A stretch of DNA of 64,000 bases from Choristoneura fumiferana (Eukaryota > Arthropoda > Insecta > Lepidoptera > Tortricidae), in NCBI RefSeq assembly GCF_025370935.1, contig NC_133490.1:2312644-2376643 (forward strand), read 5' to 3'. The stretch's first letter is position 1. Each line of letters begins with the position of its first letter. A model generated the notes under the pieces. That model was not told the origin of the DNA and did no database searches. It was given only the letters and a program-made list of their open reading frames with translations. Below, in pieces: positions 10,940 to 21,625 of this stretch. Made by a program: the position numbers and the translations under genes.

Positions 10940-11079
10940 GTCTGTACTCCTGTCCTGTGGTAGTGTAGGGGTATGGCACGCAGCACGGAATACTGAGGAC
11001 CTGGGTTCTATTCCCAGCGCTGGTCTCTTTTTCTGGTTTTTCTGTGCGTCTATGTTTCAGTTTGTATTTTCGATACTTA
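10940..11079 (+). mobile_element. tRNA-derived SINE, family C (core only)
   Basis: Contains the tRNA-like core (GTAGTGTAGGGGTATGGCACGC ... ACCTGGGTTCTATTCCCAGC) and the end TTTCAGTTTGTATTTTCGA. The B box has one substitution (TCTATT for TCGATT). The 5' body of the family is absent. Confidence 0.7.
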
Positions 11080-11386
11080 CTAGTAATAAAACAGGCGATT
11101 GATTATGAACGGTCAATAAAGAAAGAAGCGCAAATAACTACATACCTACTGCATAGTACTTATATAAAAAACAAATATTTTTTGTGACTCAGTGAAATTC
11201 CGATTTTTCTGTTTACTTCTATCGTGAGGCCATAAAATACTTGTCAATTTTCATAATTCTATTCACATTCCCATATTTTTTATTTATTGATTCCCATATT
11301 TTTTATGAAAAAGTAAGGAAATGAGTATATTTCGAAAAGGTATAATATATCTTTATGAATTAGATACTCCCACCCGCATAGTATAA

Positions 11387-11541
11387 CCCCCTTATTCATA
11401 AAACTTAACAAGCCTATGTTAACTAACAAATGCTTTGTCCCTTTCTAACAAATACAAATGTCGAAGTGACAGATAAGGACAAACGAATATTAGCGGCATT
11501 TTAACTAAAATAGGTTTGATTGTCGTTTATGAATAAGGGGG
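11387..11541. mobile_element. 155-bp MITE, copy 2
   Basis: Near-identical to 9228-9382 (one substitution in 155 bp), with the same perfect 16-bp inverted termini. Flanked by TAA on both sides (11384-11386 and 11542-11544), a clean 3-bp target duplication. The two insertions lie 2.2 kb apart and are either recent or homogenised. Confidence 0.88.
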
Positions 11542-11551
11542 TAAGAATCTA

Positions 11552-11835
11552 CTAAGCTGTTGCCCGCGACGCCATCCGCGTAAATACATTTATCGCTATC
11601 CCGCGGGAATTATGTAAATTTCCAGGATAAAAACTATCCTATGTCCTTCCCCGGGACTCAAGACAACAGCTGCTGGTCCAGCAGTGGTGTAGGGGTTATA
11701 GCATGCAGCACGGATTGCTGAGGACCTGGGCTCGATTCCCAGTGCTGGTCTCTTTTTCTGGTTTTTCTGTGCATCCATGTCTCAGTTTGTATTTTCGATA
11801 AGGTAACAAACAAACAGACTTACAATGGAATGAAA
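11552..11835 (-). mobile_element. Helitron-like element interrupted by SINE C
   Basis: The minus-strand 3' end lies at the left (reverse of GCGTCGCGGGCAACAGCTTAGT at about 11549-11572), then the TTCCCGCGGGATAGCG and GAGTCCCGGGGAAGGAC blocks. At about 11671 the family C SINE is inserted, after which AACAAACAAACAGACTTACAA resumes the Helitron-like order seen at 27603-27905. Confidence 0.6.
11671..11797 (+). mobile_element. tRNA-derived SINE, family C (core only, nested)
   Basis: tRNA-like core from CTGGTCCAGCAGTGGTGTAGG to the end TCTCAGTTTGTATTTTCGATA, with A box TGGTGTAGGGG and B box near GGCTCGATTCCC (one change from consensus). Sits inside the Helitron-like copy 11552-11835. A 60-codon minus-strand frame over it is incidental. 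Confidence 0.75.
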
Positions 11836-11965
11836 GAAAGATTTATTTTGGCTCCATAAGTACCAGCACCTTACAATAATGGGTTTCCACTCAGCATGAC
11901 AATGTGTTGCCGCACATTATGTGCGGTAACGCTGGTTTTCTCTGGAGCAATGGCATTAAAGATTA
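11826..11965 (-). mobile_element. LINE 3' end, GAAAG-tailed family F
   Basis: Minus-strand copy: GAAAGAAAGA at 11831-11840 is the tail, next to ATTTATTTTGG, and further in come CACTCAGCATGACAATG and CGCTGGTTTTC. The same order (tail, ACATTTATT, CACTCAGCATAATGC, GCGCTGATTTTC) occurs at 25793-26225 and 37066-37290. No coding sequence left. Confidence 0.55.
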
Positions 11966-12674
11966 TACCACGCGCCATATAAATCTGCCTAAAAGTTCAT
12001 TACTTAATACTCAGTTTTGACGCATTGTTGAGATACATTTTTTATGCGACGACTTTACGTTACTCCCGAATTGTGTTCGAATCGCTTAACGGTATAGTGC
12101 CTATTCAATTATTGGAATTATACCTTTATAGTTTTTGTGGTACTAGTAGTGGCAATGAACTTTTAGGCAAAGTTACGCGGCGGAAGGTATTGAATGATTT
12201 TAATTTCAACGGGTCGGCTTAAAACTCTTGTACGTTAATAACAAAAAAAACTAGAGGTTGTACGCTACTGAACTGAGAGCCGTGTGACTAGCAACACTAA
12301 AAAAAGTCCCGGACATGTTCGACAAGCTCCCGGACATACCGAGGGCCCCGGGACATGTTAGTTTACCCAGGATTTATGTCCGGCACCCGGAGTGGATCGA
12401 CTGAAATTGACAGCGAGGTTGTTTGAGCTCGGTGTTTAGGTTTAGAATAAATTGTAATGGTTTTTTGTTGACTTTTTTAGTAACTGCAACATATGTTACA
12501 ATAACCTACTGAACTACTTTTTGGAGCTGAAATACGTTTTAAGGAGGGAGAGCCCTGCTTTTAGACATAATGTATGCAGTACGGGGTGATTTTAGATTAG
12601 TTAATGATATATACAGAGATATGAAAAAGATTTAATTTTCAAGCATTTATTTTTGGTTGTGCTATAAGAATATT
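11966..12674. other. Unassigned DNA with short local repeats
   Basis: At 12306-12390 the motif CCCGGACAT recurs three or four times within 85 bp (CCCGGACATGTTCGACAAGC, CCCGGACATACCGAGG, CCGGGACATGTTAG). No gene is supported; the 65-codon frame at 12025-12222 is unrecognised. Confidence 0.4.
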
Positions 12675-12812
12675 TATCGTGAGGAAACTTGCACATGCCT
12701 GCGAAGAAATTTAATGGTGTGTGAAGTTCCCAATTTGCACTGGAACGGGAACTACGGCCCAAGCCCTCTCACCCTGTGCAGTAGTGAGACGTATGTAGGC
12801 CGAGATGAGGGA
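12675..12812 (+). mobile_element. SINE family B, 3' part, decayed
   Basis: Retains CGTGAGGAAACTTGCACA, GCGAAG.AATTTAATGGTGTGTG, GAAGTTCCCAATTTGCACTGG, GGGAACTACGGCCCAAGCCC and GTAGTGAGACGTATGTAGGC, in the order of the complete copies at 21238-21535 and 45850-46134. The tRNA-like head is missing. Confidence 0.7.
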
Positions 12813-13185
12813 GATTAAATAAGCTAAATAACAACAAATAGCTTTATTATTCTTTAGAGCTTTACATTATATTGTAGCAACCTTTGTAATACGAAACAAA
12901 AAGGACTTAATAAAAAACTTAGAACATAGAGTCGGAGGGTAAAGACAACTTTGCCTATTTATTTTAAACATAGTAATAATTTCCAACAGAACGTAGCAGG
13001 TGTCCTTCATTACAGGACCCCGAAGTGGGTCACAACTCGGCTTTACGAATAATAAATAGAATTCGTAATCAGTTACGAATTTACGTGAATGTCGGTGTCG
13101 GTAAGGGGACGAGACATGACGACAAACAAAATAAATATCGATCACTCATGAGCTTTCCAATTATTCAACATTTTATTAAGCTATC
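12813..13185. other. Unassigned DNA
   Basis: Overlapping open frames on both strands (12867-13145 minus, 13025-13267 plus) have no recognisable motif. No repeat identified. Confidence 0.35.
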
Positions 13186-13187
13186 CA

Positions 13188-13395
13188 AACTAATAATAGA
13201 TAAAAATAACTTTGTCTGTCCATCTGTCTCTTACATTTTCACGTCTAAACCGCTGAAACAAAGATGATGGTAATATAGAGATAGTTTGATTTCCGGGTAA
13301 GGATATAGGATAGTTATATCCCGCAAAAATCTACAGTTCCCGCGGGATAGCGATAAAAAAAGTTTTCACAGATGGAGTAGCGGGCAACAAATACT
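13188..13395 (+). mobile_element. Helitron-like element, 3' part
   Basis: Contains CACGTCTAAACCGCTGAAAC, TTTGATTTCCGGGTAAGGATA, AGTTCCCGCGGGATAGCGATAAA and ends AGATGGAGTAGCGGGCAACAAATA; the CTAGT end is mutated or lost. Confidence 0.6.
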
Positions 13396-13507
13396 TATAG
13401 GATATGAATTAAGATATCAGTGATTCATTTGTTTTAGTTTTGACAGGCATATTTTGGATAAGAAGAACTGTCATCTAAATACAAATACACAAAAGTTAAA
13501 GCGTAAA

Positions 13508-13826
13508 TTAATATTATAAATGCGAAAGTAACCAGTCATTTGCCTGTCTATTACGTATTCACGCCTAAACTACTCGACCAATTTCGATATTTTTCTGATA
13601 TAGAAAAACGGGATTGTTTTTAAGACGTCCTGTACGTCTATTATATAACATGGAAACTAACAGAATCTTCTATCATGTCAAAAAAATGTGCCCACGTAAA
13701 TCAAACCGAAAAAACTCTCGAATAAAGACCTAACCAGGATACTTTTAATTCCAGAAAATTGCAATATTTTTAAGAATAACGATATCAAAGTGCCCGGACG
13801 AAGTTCTTGGCAACAAACAAATAATA
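13508..13826 (+). mobile_element. Helitron-like element, diverged
   Basis: Begins TTAATATTATAAATGCGAAAG, then CACGCCTAAACTACTCGACC, and near the end has GTGCCCGGACGAAGTTCTTGG, GCAACAAAC. Both ends match the family but the middle is unlike the other copies. Confidence 0.55.
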
Positions 13827-13829
13827 TTA

Positions 13830-14258
13830 ATGTTTCAAAATTGGCTTTCGCAACCGTCGTCAAAGGGGAAAAGAATTAAAAAATCGCCAGACGTTTAAAA
13901 CAAGTCAGATATTTCGCGGTAAGGGTACTCCTCCCATTCCCCCTTGACCCTTGTCCTTACCCCACCTGTCTTTAGGGGTTTCTTTTTAGTATCCTCTTAA
14001 TAGCTTTTTATATCCCATGCCATCCCCTAAATGGCTCATGGCCGCGAGTAGAATAATCACATTTTAAGCTTATGAAACACATAAAAGGTTTTGTAAGAGA
14101 AATAACTATACTCATTCATAAAAAATAGGGATTGATATTTCAAGTTAAGACGTGATCAGCTTCTGCTTTGTCTAACAATTTTTATCTGACGTTTGTTGTG
14201 AGATTATTCTCCGGTATGTTGTCTGTACTCCTGTAGAAGTTTTTTTTTGTTGTTGCAG
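13830..14258. other. Unassigned DNA
   Basis: No gene or repeat recognised. The last 18 bp, a T-rich run followed by GTTGTTGCAG, would be a strong splice acceptor (see the next entry). Confidence 0.35.
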
Positions 14259-14296
14259 GATCAACAATATGCTGATGGCCTTCTCCAACTATTTTG
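14259..14296 (+). other. Microexon-like segment (tentative)
   Basis: 38 nt bounded by a long T-rich tract plus GTTGTTGCAG on the left and GTAAGT on the right, i.e. near-consensus splice acceptor and donor. Two of three frames are open across it (DQQYADGLLQLF and INNMLMAFSNYF). The product is not recognised. Similar signals arise by chance in AT-rich DNA, so this is only a candidate. Confidence 0.2.
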
Positions 14297-14424
14297 GTAA
14301 GTAGTTTTTTTTAATTTTATACAAGTTTTTTTAATATTTATTTGGAATATTGCAGCAGATGATAAAGTTAATGCATTGAAGATTAATTTAACCCTAATAT
14401 CAATATAAACTCAAAACAAACAAA

Positions 14425-14880
14425 TACAAAGGTCTCGGCCCTGAATACAACTTTGTTCCATTCGGGCTTGAGACCCTAGGTCCGTGGGTGCCCAGCGCAA
14501 AAAATATCTTTAAAGAATTATCCAAACGTCTCTCGGATACCACAGGGGACCGTAGAGCTGGCAGCTTCCTCGCACAACGTATCAGCATTGCTATAGCGAG
14601 GAAATGCTGCCAGAATCTTTGGGTCCATTCCGCGGGGGGATACTTTTTCAAATTTCTTTTAGTTATAGTTTAGTTATTAGTTTGTTTTACTTTTATTAAT
14701 ATTTTTAAATTAGTCTTATTTTAATTTATTATTGTGCACATTAATTTATTTTAATATAGATTTTAATTATTTAGTGTGCAATATTACTATTACTAATTAT
14801 TTCTGCTTATTGATTTATTTTTATCTTAATAAATGTTTATATATTTTATTAGATATTGTATTACAGCCTTTTTTACTCAT
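14425..14880 (+). mobile_element. LINE 3' end with ETLGPW.PSA motif
   Basis: An open stretch from about 14433 to 14661 encodes a conserved polymerase C-terminal segment (FGLETLGPWVPSAKNIF... followed by TGDRRAGSFLAQRISIAIAR). The ETLG.WGP.A ... TGD.R...FL.QR.SLAI.RGN pattern is typical of the extreme C-terminus of some non-LTR reverse transcriptase proteins. A long AT-rich 3' UTR follows to an AATAAATG at about 14828. A minus-strand copy is at 35300-35490. The RT domain itself is not present. Confidence 0.65.
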
Positions 14881-15640
14881 CTAAAAACCTTAACATTTTC
14901 ACACCATATCGCAGCATAGTTACGCCACACGCCCAAACTAAAACATAGTAAAATCCCATAATCCAAGCTGTAAATCCTCAGGAATTTGCCAGATACCGCG
15001 TCTACGAAACTGTTTGCACTGACATCACTGCGTTAGATCATTCAAGTTTCTGCTATGAAAAATGAAGTATACTGGCTTGAGTGTGATCTCTATAATGTTC
15101 TGGCTGCAAAATGGCTGCTGTGGCTGAGTAAAGTTTGATGATGGAAGCTAGAAATATGATGTTTGTTAACATATACAAATTGTTTTACTTGATTTTCCTT
15201 TACTGAAAAAAAAAGATTTACTTACAATAACAAAAAAATTCGTTGCTTGTCACATAACTATAGTGACTACAAAACTAAGGCCTACTAGTAGCTAAAAGTT
15301 AGGTGATGTCTTACAAAATCAGTTTTGCAATATTAGCATTATTTTGGTTCCTAATTTAATTAGTATCTAGGTAAATTTTGGCTAAACGTCAAGTAGCCAA
15401 ACTAGTTCAGCAATAAAAAAAATCAGTGTAACTTTAGCTGAAGGCTCAGTTCACTGATACAAACTACCTGGTTATTAACTGTATGGCCAAATATATAAAA
15501 AAATATACCTTTGGTATGCCAAATGAGACCGTTATGCATCTATTTTACTCACGTGTGACTTCCATATGTGATTATCGAAAAAAATCCGGACGGATCCGTC
15601 ACACGGCAGACGAAAGGTTTTTCATACAGATAAAAGCTTC
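14881..15640. other. Unassigned DNA
   Basis: No gene or repeat could be supported. Confidence 0.35.
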
Positions 15641-15815
15641 ACAGTCATTGCTAAATGTCAAATTGTAAAATTTCCAAATTTGACGAAATTGACGTAACAC
15701 ATGTATAAGACCTTACCGTAACGTGACGAAAGTATGGGATGTCAACATGACATTAGATAACAAAGGTTCTACCCTGGTAGATGATTCAGTTAGTTCGACT
15801 GTACACGTCATGTCC
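15641..15815. repeat. Single arm of the CCAGGGTAGAACC repeat
   Basis: GGATGTCAACATGACATTAG...CAAAGGTTCTACCCTGG matches GAGATGTCAACATGACATTAG...AAAGGTTCCACCCTGAG at 50430-50475. Here the partner arm is not recognisable. Confidence 0.5.
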
Positions 15816-16584
15816 CTTTTTATTTCATGCAAATACTTATATCTATATACCTAGTTTCAGAGTGCTACTAAAGTAGAGGTCAAAGACCCTAGCGAGGTAG
15901 CGTCAGCAAATTGTACGAGCACTCTTCCCTCTTGGGGTTTGGCCCAATCATCATGATTGGCACGCCGCATTTAAAGAATTGGGCCCGTGTCACAGAATAT
16001 GTAATAGTGCGTAGAGTGGGCATTATCCCATACCCCATAATCTACAATAATATATATGTTGATGATGATGATTAAAGCACATCTCGCGTTTGTGGTCAAT
16101 GACATGTACATACCTACTCCATAATTGTCATGTATATCGGAGTAAAGTACCTGTAAATATATAGTTTATAATATGGCTCAAACTATAATAATTATACATC
16201 ATGTGGATGTACTTTATTAATATACAAACTCTTGAATTTGCCTTATCCCATATATCTTTACATATACATATAATATATACCGATAAAATTAAAAAACAAA
16301 CAGCGCGGAGAGAAATGAAGGAAAATTGTGTGTTTGTAGCCATCGTCCGCGCGGAGAGTTAATTTTACGATAAAGATATTTTTTTTTTCTGTATTTTACA
16401 CCCCAAAGATCAGTGTATAGTCTGCAGACAAGCTTCATTCTAACTGCAACATAAAGAACTGTAGCTACCACACTATGACATGACAGCTAGCATGTAGTTT
16501 TGCCGATTGCACTGGAATTGCCATCTGCCTCGTCAAAGGCACGACTACACTTTTGAACCAAAAAAGCCCATGAAAAATGAAAAG
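15816..16584. other. Unassigned DNA
   Basis: No supported feature. Short ATGATGATGATT at about 16060 may be a scrap of an RTE-type tail. Confidence 0.35.
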
Positions 16585-16645
16585 CTAAACTCGATTTAAG
16601 ACGTGAGTTATCCGGGTCAATATATTTAATACCCATGAAAAATCT
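16585..16645. repeat. Single arm of the GACCCGGATAACTCACGTC foldback
   Basis: GCTAAACTCGATTTAAGACG, TGAGTTATCCGGGTCA and ATATATTTAAT correspond to the right arm of the foldback at 36177-36358. Only one arm is found. Confidence 0.6.
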
Positions 16646-16959
16646 TTACATGGTTCAGTCAGAGTAACCCAATGATCAAGAAAGAATTTAAAGACACCTT
16701 TTGTGTATTTAAGGTCTATAACTTTTTAGGGTTAATCCAATTGCTGGTTCTTGTGGGTTGTTCCAAATAATAAAGTGTCTTGTACTTGACTCCATTTATT
16801 ACTAAGAAACACATGTTAGTATCCGGTGGCGTAACCATATCGCAAGCTAAGCAATCATGTGTCCCTACAACTTCATTGGTTTCGATTTTTTATGTATTTA
16901 ATCCATTTTCACTCCTATAAGCATGATGTTTTTTATTATTTTCAATGAATAATGCAACT

Positions 16960-17160
16960 TCATCATCATCATTATATCAGCCGTAGGACATCCACTGTTG
17001 AACAATAGGCCTCCCAACTGACCTCTAGTCGCTTCGGTTGGAAGCGGCCTACATCCCCGCGAACCTGCGGCTTTAACCAAGTCATCCGTCCATCTCGTTG
17101 GTAAACGTCCTACGCTACCCTTGCCGACGCACGGTCTCCATTCGAGAACATTCGGCCCCA
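16960..17160 (-). mobile_element. RTE-type LINE C-terminus and 3' end
   Basis: Minus strand. Encodes LEWRPCVGKGSVGRLPTRWT followed by DDLVKAAGSRGCRPLPTEAT and a broken end (TTCAACAGTGGATGTCCTACGGC, then TGATATAATGATGATGATG). The W.P..GK.S.GR.PTRW.DD pattern is the hallmark of the family. A frame break occurs after LGG, so the fragment is dead. 5'-truncated. Confidence 0.75.
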
Positions 17161-17169
17161 AAGCACAAC

Positions 17170-18420
17170 TTAAAATTTGGCATTTCTAGAATCAGCAGTT
17201 TCCAAGCCTCATACTAATTCATACCTAATCTAGACTTACGAAACAAACACCTAATTTTCTAGAGTTCTTTCGAAACTAGGCTACCTACTCTCGACGAACA
17301 AAGAACAGTAAATCAAAAGAAAACATTTGCCTAATTAAATAACATTACGATACCCAAAATGGTAACGTCTTTGAAACTCCATGTTGTAACCAGACAAAAT
17401 AGAACAAATTTAACTTTTCGCTCTCAAAACTCGTCCAAATACTTTCAAAGGCTTTATTGCGCAAGCTCTAAGAGTTATATTCAAATTGCATAGCGTTTTT
17501 TAGTTGAAAAAGAAATTTGTAGGAGCCAGATGTAGGACATGGTGGTCTAATTTAAGTTGAGCCGTGGGAAGTCTTTGTACTCCCTGTGTTTTGACCAATA
17601 TTTGTAGGCGAGGGAGGGGCGCGGAAGCTCGAGATAGGCTGGCACTGTTGTGATTTATTCTTTCTTTGTTTGAACTTGGAACAAATGTTGACAATTTTGA
17701 TTGGATAATATTGTCGCTTGGAACACTGACGTAATGCCTTAGTCCCGTGATACTTAAAAAAAAACCGTGTTGAAGTAATCGAAATTTAAACGTCAAAAAC
17801 TGTCGTACAGTACAATCAAAGAAGTAGTTATGTAACCATTAAAGAAACAGATTAGTCACTACTTTGTAAATTCTTGCTTAATGTTTTAATTTATATTGCA
17901 AAAAAACGAGAACCTAATTTGATTTGAAGTGGAAATAAGATAAATATTTGCCGATTCTTTTATTTCATGACTCAAGTAACGGAATCTGAGATAATATTGA
18001 GATTATTCTTCACCGCGATTTAAGTATTGCGGTTGTGTAGGCGGTTTGTTGTTGTGGTTCAATTTAGAACTTCACTTTGTTTTTGTTAGTAAACTTGTAT
18101 GGTAGATATTTCGTTTTCCTATTGTTTTTGAGAGTAAAGAAATACTTACGGTCCGCAGTGATATGTTAGCTATTAAACTATGTAGTTTGACATTTCTCAT
18201 TCATTTCTCTATATATTTTGGCAAATCATTGTACCTATGTATACATATACATAAATGTCATTCGAGAAAATTCAAATCAGTACAAACTGAATGACTCCAG
18301 ACTATGTGTTTATTCTGTCAAAATACTAAGATAATAATTATAGGTAATTAAAAACTAAATTTAGTTTCTGTAATGTGTTTACTAGGTGTATTTGAAATGG
18401 ATTATCCTTTTGACTTCATC
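17170..18420. other. Unassigned DNA
   Basis: No repeat or gene could be assigned over 1.25 kb. A 98-codon minus-strand frame at 17500-17796 has no recognised motif and no supporting signals. Confidence 0.35.
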
Positions 18421-18597
18421 TTCTCTATAAATAAAAATGAATCGTAAAATGTGTTGCTAAGTGCAAAACTCGGGAACGGCTGCACCGATTTCGCTAATTC
18501 TTTTTTTGTTGTGTTCGTTGCTGCCAGGAGAAGTTTTTATGGAAGAAAATACAGAAAAACTACAACGGGGGCGAAGCCGCGGGCAACAGCTAGTTTA
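18421..18597 (+). mobile_element. Helitron-like element, second subtype
   Basis: Contains TTGCTAAGTGCAAAACTCGG, GAACGGCTGCACCGATTTCG and ends GGGGGCGAAGCCGCGGGCAAC AGCTAGTT, the clearest CTAGT-type terminus in the window, though the body differs from the main Helitron-like family. Confidence 0.65.
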
Positions 18598-19046
18598 GTA
18601 TAAAGCTAAGTTTGTATTTGAGAAATAATAAAATACCTACGAAAATTAATCAAATGAATTTTCCCGAGATATTTTCGTCGAAATCGTTATAACTGTTTAC
18701 TTGTAAACTTGTAAATCAATGTCAATACATTAAAAATAACAAGCTTAATAATATTACATAGGATTATATCGTTACACTAAAACATAATGTCAAACTACAA
18801 AACATTGCCGAGTCAAATGTCAACGAATACAGATGTAAAGTGTCACATAAATGTCAACGCGCGCATAATAGCGTGCGCGAACAAAGAGATGGGGTTCGAC
18901 TCCCGTGAGACGCAATAAGCGAAAATAGAATACACGTGTATAGATTTTGGGTCTATGTTAGTTATAGGCATATATACTGCTTAGAGTTTATGCAGAGGTT
19001 GTCGAATAGTAAGCCACGTTAAGCAGCCGCTGGGGCTTCTATTCAA
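18598..19046. other. Unassigned DNA
   Basis: A B-box-like GGGTTCGACTCCCGTGAGAC at about 18892 hints at a decayed tRNA-derived repeat, but no A box is found. Otherwise nothing. Confidence 0.3.
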
Positions 19047-19440
19047 AATCAAAGTCAAAGTCGAAGTGAAAATATCTTCCACAAGCAAAAGCAAGCCAGA
19101 AATACGACGAGGTATTTTATTTTTTGAAACAGATCTGGATCTTCAACGTGTTACATGACTTTACATCATAAGTTCTTTATTTGAAGTAAGGGATCGCCAA
19201 TTTCGGAATTGATCCATGATATAATCATTAATTTAAAAATACGCTTTAGATTTTTATATTTATTGCTGCTCATTTACTGCTATGGTTATTTACCAACCAC
19301 CAGAAAATAAAATAACTACCTATTTTTTTTCAATCGATCATAAAAAACCCTAATGTTTTAATAACAGTTGTAAAAATTATTTACCTTTGGTTTTAGACAG
19401 TCTTTAAAAGAGCTAACTTTAAGCTTAGACAATCTGGAGG
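19047..19440 (-). mobile_element. TTGAC-tailed LINE 3' end, decayed
   Basis: Starts with AATCAAAGTCAAAGTCGAAG, then AAAATATCTT, CGAGGTATTTTATTTTTTGAAACAG, TTGAAGTAAGGGATCGCCAAT and GATATAATCATTAATTT, parallel to 2421-2760 and 20223-20540. More diverged, with an insertion of about 130 bp between 19260 and 19390. Confidence 0.65.
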
Positions 19441-20154
19441 AAGTGGTTTATAAATAATAGTTGTACCCTATCTCTTTCTAGGCTCCCAAGCTTGTTAGGT
19501 TGCGTGACGAAATACTAAGCTGGGTGCGTCGCGAAATAAAAAGTTTTGAAATCCCTAGTGTTAAAATAAAATTTAAAATGAAATAGTAGATTGTTCAACA
19601 AGGGACTAAAAAAGACACTACTTTTCACTTTGAATGCGAGGAAAAAAAACGACGTTCTGTTCAAAATTACAAATAACTTTTCAATAACGTACGCTCTATA
19701 CGACTAATCGACATCTGTTCAAAATTCAAATAGAATCGTTCCGCGGTTTTTTCTTTTCTTTTAATTTTTTTAAAGTGTCGCTTTAATTGCTTGCATGTTT
19801 AGCCAACAGATTCAAAATTGAAAACTATTTTAAAACTAATTGGACTATGCATAATAAAATGAATTCATCCTTAATACAATTGAATAGATTCATATTCGTA
19901 ATCATTACCTGTCTGTTAAAATAGTCTTTGACAAAGTTATTTATAAAAATCTCTAGGCAGTTGAGATATAAAACCATGTACTTTTGATAACACAAAATGG
20001 ACCTAATTACCTTAATGTTGGGTCACATGGCACCGTCCGTGGATCACGACGTGGACGTCTTCTCGTGACCGCCGCTAAGATATGGCCGGCACGTCGAGGT
20101 GGATGAAACATTACGTATAAGTACGTGACCACCTGTTTCATTATGAGATAGTAA
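19441..20154. other. Unassigned DNA
   Basis: No feature recognised. Confidence 0.35.
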
Positions 20155-20222
20155 CAGCAGGGCTACTACGAAACTCGAAACTCGAAGTTCGGTTCGTACC
20201 GTCCCTCTCGCTCTCGTATTAG

Positions 20223-20655
20223 TCAAAGTCAAAGTCAAAATATCTTTATTCAATTTAGGCTATAACAAGCACTTATGAATGTCAAAAAAATCGACCACCA
20301 GTTCGGAAAAACCTCTGTTGAGAAGAATCCGGCAAGAAACTCAACGAGGTATATTTTTTTAAACAGATTTACAATATTATTAAATGATATCTATACATCA
20401 CAAGTATTTAACACAACTTTATTTTTAACACAGTAGGTTCGCTATTTGAAGGGATCGCTAATGCGGATCGGAATTATTTCCAAATATCCCTGTCCATGAT
20501 AAAATCATTAACTTTATAATACGCCTTAGATAGTCTTCTTGACAATAGATCTAAATTTTGTATCCGTTTCATATGTAATATTTTTTGGAATTTTATTATA
20601 AAAACGTATGCAATTTCCCAAAAACGACTTTTTGGTTTAAATATTATTATAATAA
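20223..20655 (-). mobile_element. TTGAC-tailed LINE 3' end (nested)
   Basis: Minus strand; tail (TTTGAC)n at 20223-20240, then the 3' UTR and the last codons of the protein. The encoded end (KPKSRFWEIAYVFIIKFQKI) corresponds with one frameshift to the KKSFLGNCIRFYNKIPKNI region at 2684-3181. Inserted in the TIR element 20155-20894. Confidence 0.75.
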
Positions 20656-20658
20656 ACA

Positions 20659-20817
20659 TTGAAATTTACCACGAGCTTTGCACATCGTGAGGAACCTGCA
20701 CAAACCTGCGAAGATTCAATGGTTCGTGCGAAGTTCCCAATCCGCACTGGGCCGCGTGGGAACTATGGCCCAAGCCCTCTTGTGAGAGGAGGCCTGTGCC
20801 CAGCAGTGGATATATAA
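20659..20817 (+). mobile_element. SINE family B, 3' part (nested)
   Basis: GAAATTTACCACGAGCTTTG, CATCGTGAGGAACCTGCACA, AGTTCCCAATCCGCACTGGG and GGAGGCCTGTGCCCAGCAGT in family order; tRNA-like head and about 10 bp of internal sequence missing. Confidence 0.75.
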
Positions 20818-21143
20818 TGATATTAAATAGTATAAGTGTCAGAGGGACCGCACGACACGAACTTCGAGTTTCGAGTTTCGTAGCAGCCCTGCTGAAGGTT
20901 CGCTGCGTTTCTACGAAAGAGTGCGTGAAAAGAGTAAGAGAAAGATTTTTTTTTTTTACAATATAGACTTGCGTTTGGCTACAATCACGCTGATGGAAAG
21001 CGAGGATGAGGCCTACGAACCCCCGACGCAAAAAGAGGGGTGTTATAAATTCGACCGCTATGTGTGTGGCGTCTGTCTGTGGCAACGTAGCTCTTAAACG
21101 GGTAGACCGATTTGAATGCGGTTTTTTTATTTGAAATCAGGTT

Positions 21144-21625
21144 ATGATTGGTTTTTTGGAGTCTTTTTGTATTTTTTATTTCAGGTCCAAATTTGTTACT
21201 TATTTGTTTGTTATTTGTTAGCACGGATTGCTGAGGATCCGTGGTGGCCTAGTGGTTTGACCTATCGCCTCTCAAGCAAAGGGTCGTGGGTTCAAACCCC
21301 GGCTCGCACCTCTGATTTTTTCGAAATTCATGTGCGGAATTACATTTGAAATTTACCATGAGCTTGCGGTGAAGGAAAACATCGTGAGGAAACCTGCACA
21401 AACCTGCGAAGCAATTCAATGGTGCGTGTGAAGTTCCCAATCCGCACTGGGCCCACGTGGGAACTACGGCCCAAGCCCTCTTGTTCTGAGAGGAGGCCTG
21501 TGCCCAGAAGTGGGACGTATATAGGCTGGGATGACGATTGCTGAGGACCTGGGTTCGATTCCGAGTGCTGGTCTCTTTATCTGGTTTTTCTGTGCATCCA
21601 TGTCTCAGTTTGTATTTTCGATTTT
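21144..21625 (+). mobile_element. SINE family C, split by SINE B
   Basis: Left part 21144-21237 is the family body (ATGATTGGTTTTTTGGAGTC...) joined by an internal deletion to AGCACGGATTGCTGAGGA; right part 21536-21625 is GATTGCTGAGGACCTGGG to TCTCAGTTTGTATTTTCGAT. Flanked by the target duplication AAATCAGGTT at 21134-21143 and 21626-21635. Confidence 0.8.
21238..21535 (+). mobile_element. tRNA-derived SINE, family B, complete
   Basis: Perfect 12-bp target duplication GATTGCTGAGGA at 21226-21237 and 21536-21547 places it inside SINE C. The head has A box TGGCCTAGTGG and B box GGGTTCAAACCCC; the body continues through ACATTTGAAATTTACCATGAG, CGTGAGGAAACCTGCACAAA, GTTCCCAATCCGCACTGGG and ends GACGTATATAGGCTGGGATG. 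298 bp. This is one of two complete copies in the window. Confidence 0.9.

Larger units (their letters stand above)
20155..20894. mobile_element. TIR element split by a LINE and a SINE
   Basis: Left arm 20155-20222 begins CAGCAGGGCTACTACGAAAC and continues with CTCGAAACTCGAAGTTCG; the right arm (20838-20894) is its reverse, ending GTTTCGTAGCAGCCCTGCTG. Arms of about 60 bp match at most positions. Between them sit a TTGAC-tailed LINE 3' end (20223-20655) and a partial SINE B (20659-20817), so the element predates both. No transposase. Confidence 0.75.

Noticed and set aside
17500..17796. 98-codon minus-strand frame
   Set aside because: No recognisable motif, no splice signals and no repeat or gene context; a frame this long occurs by chance in 64 kb.
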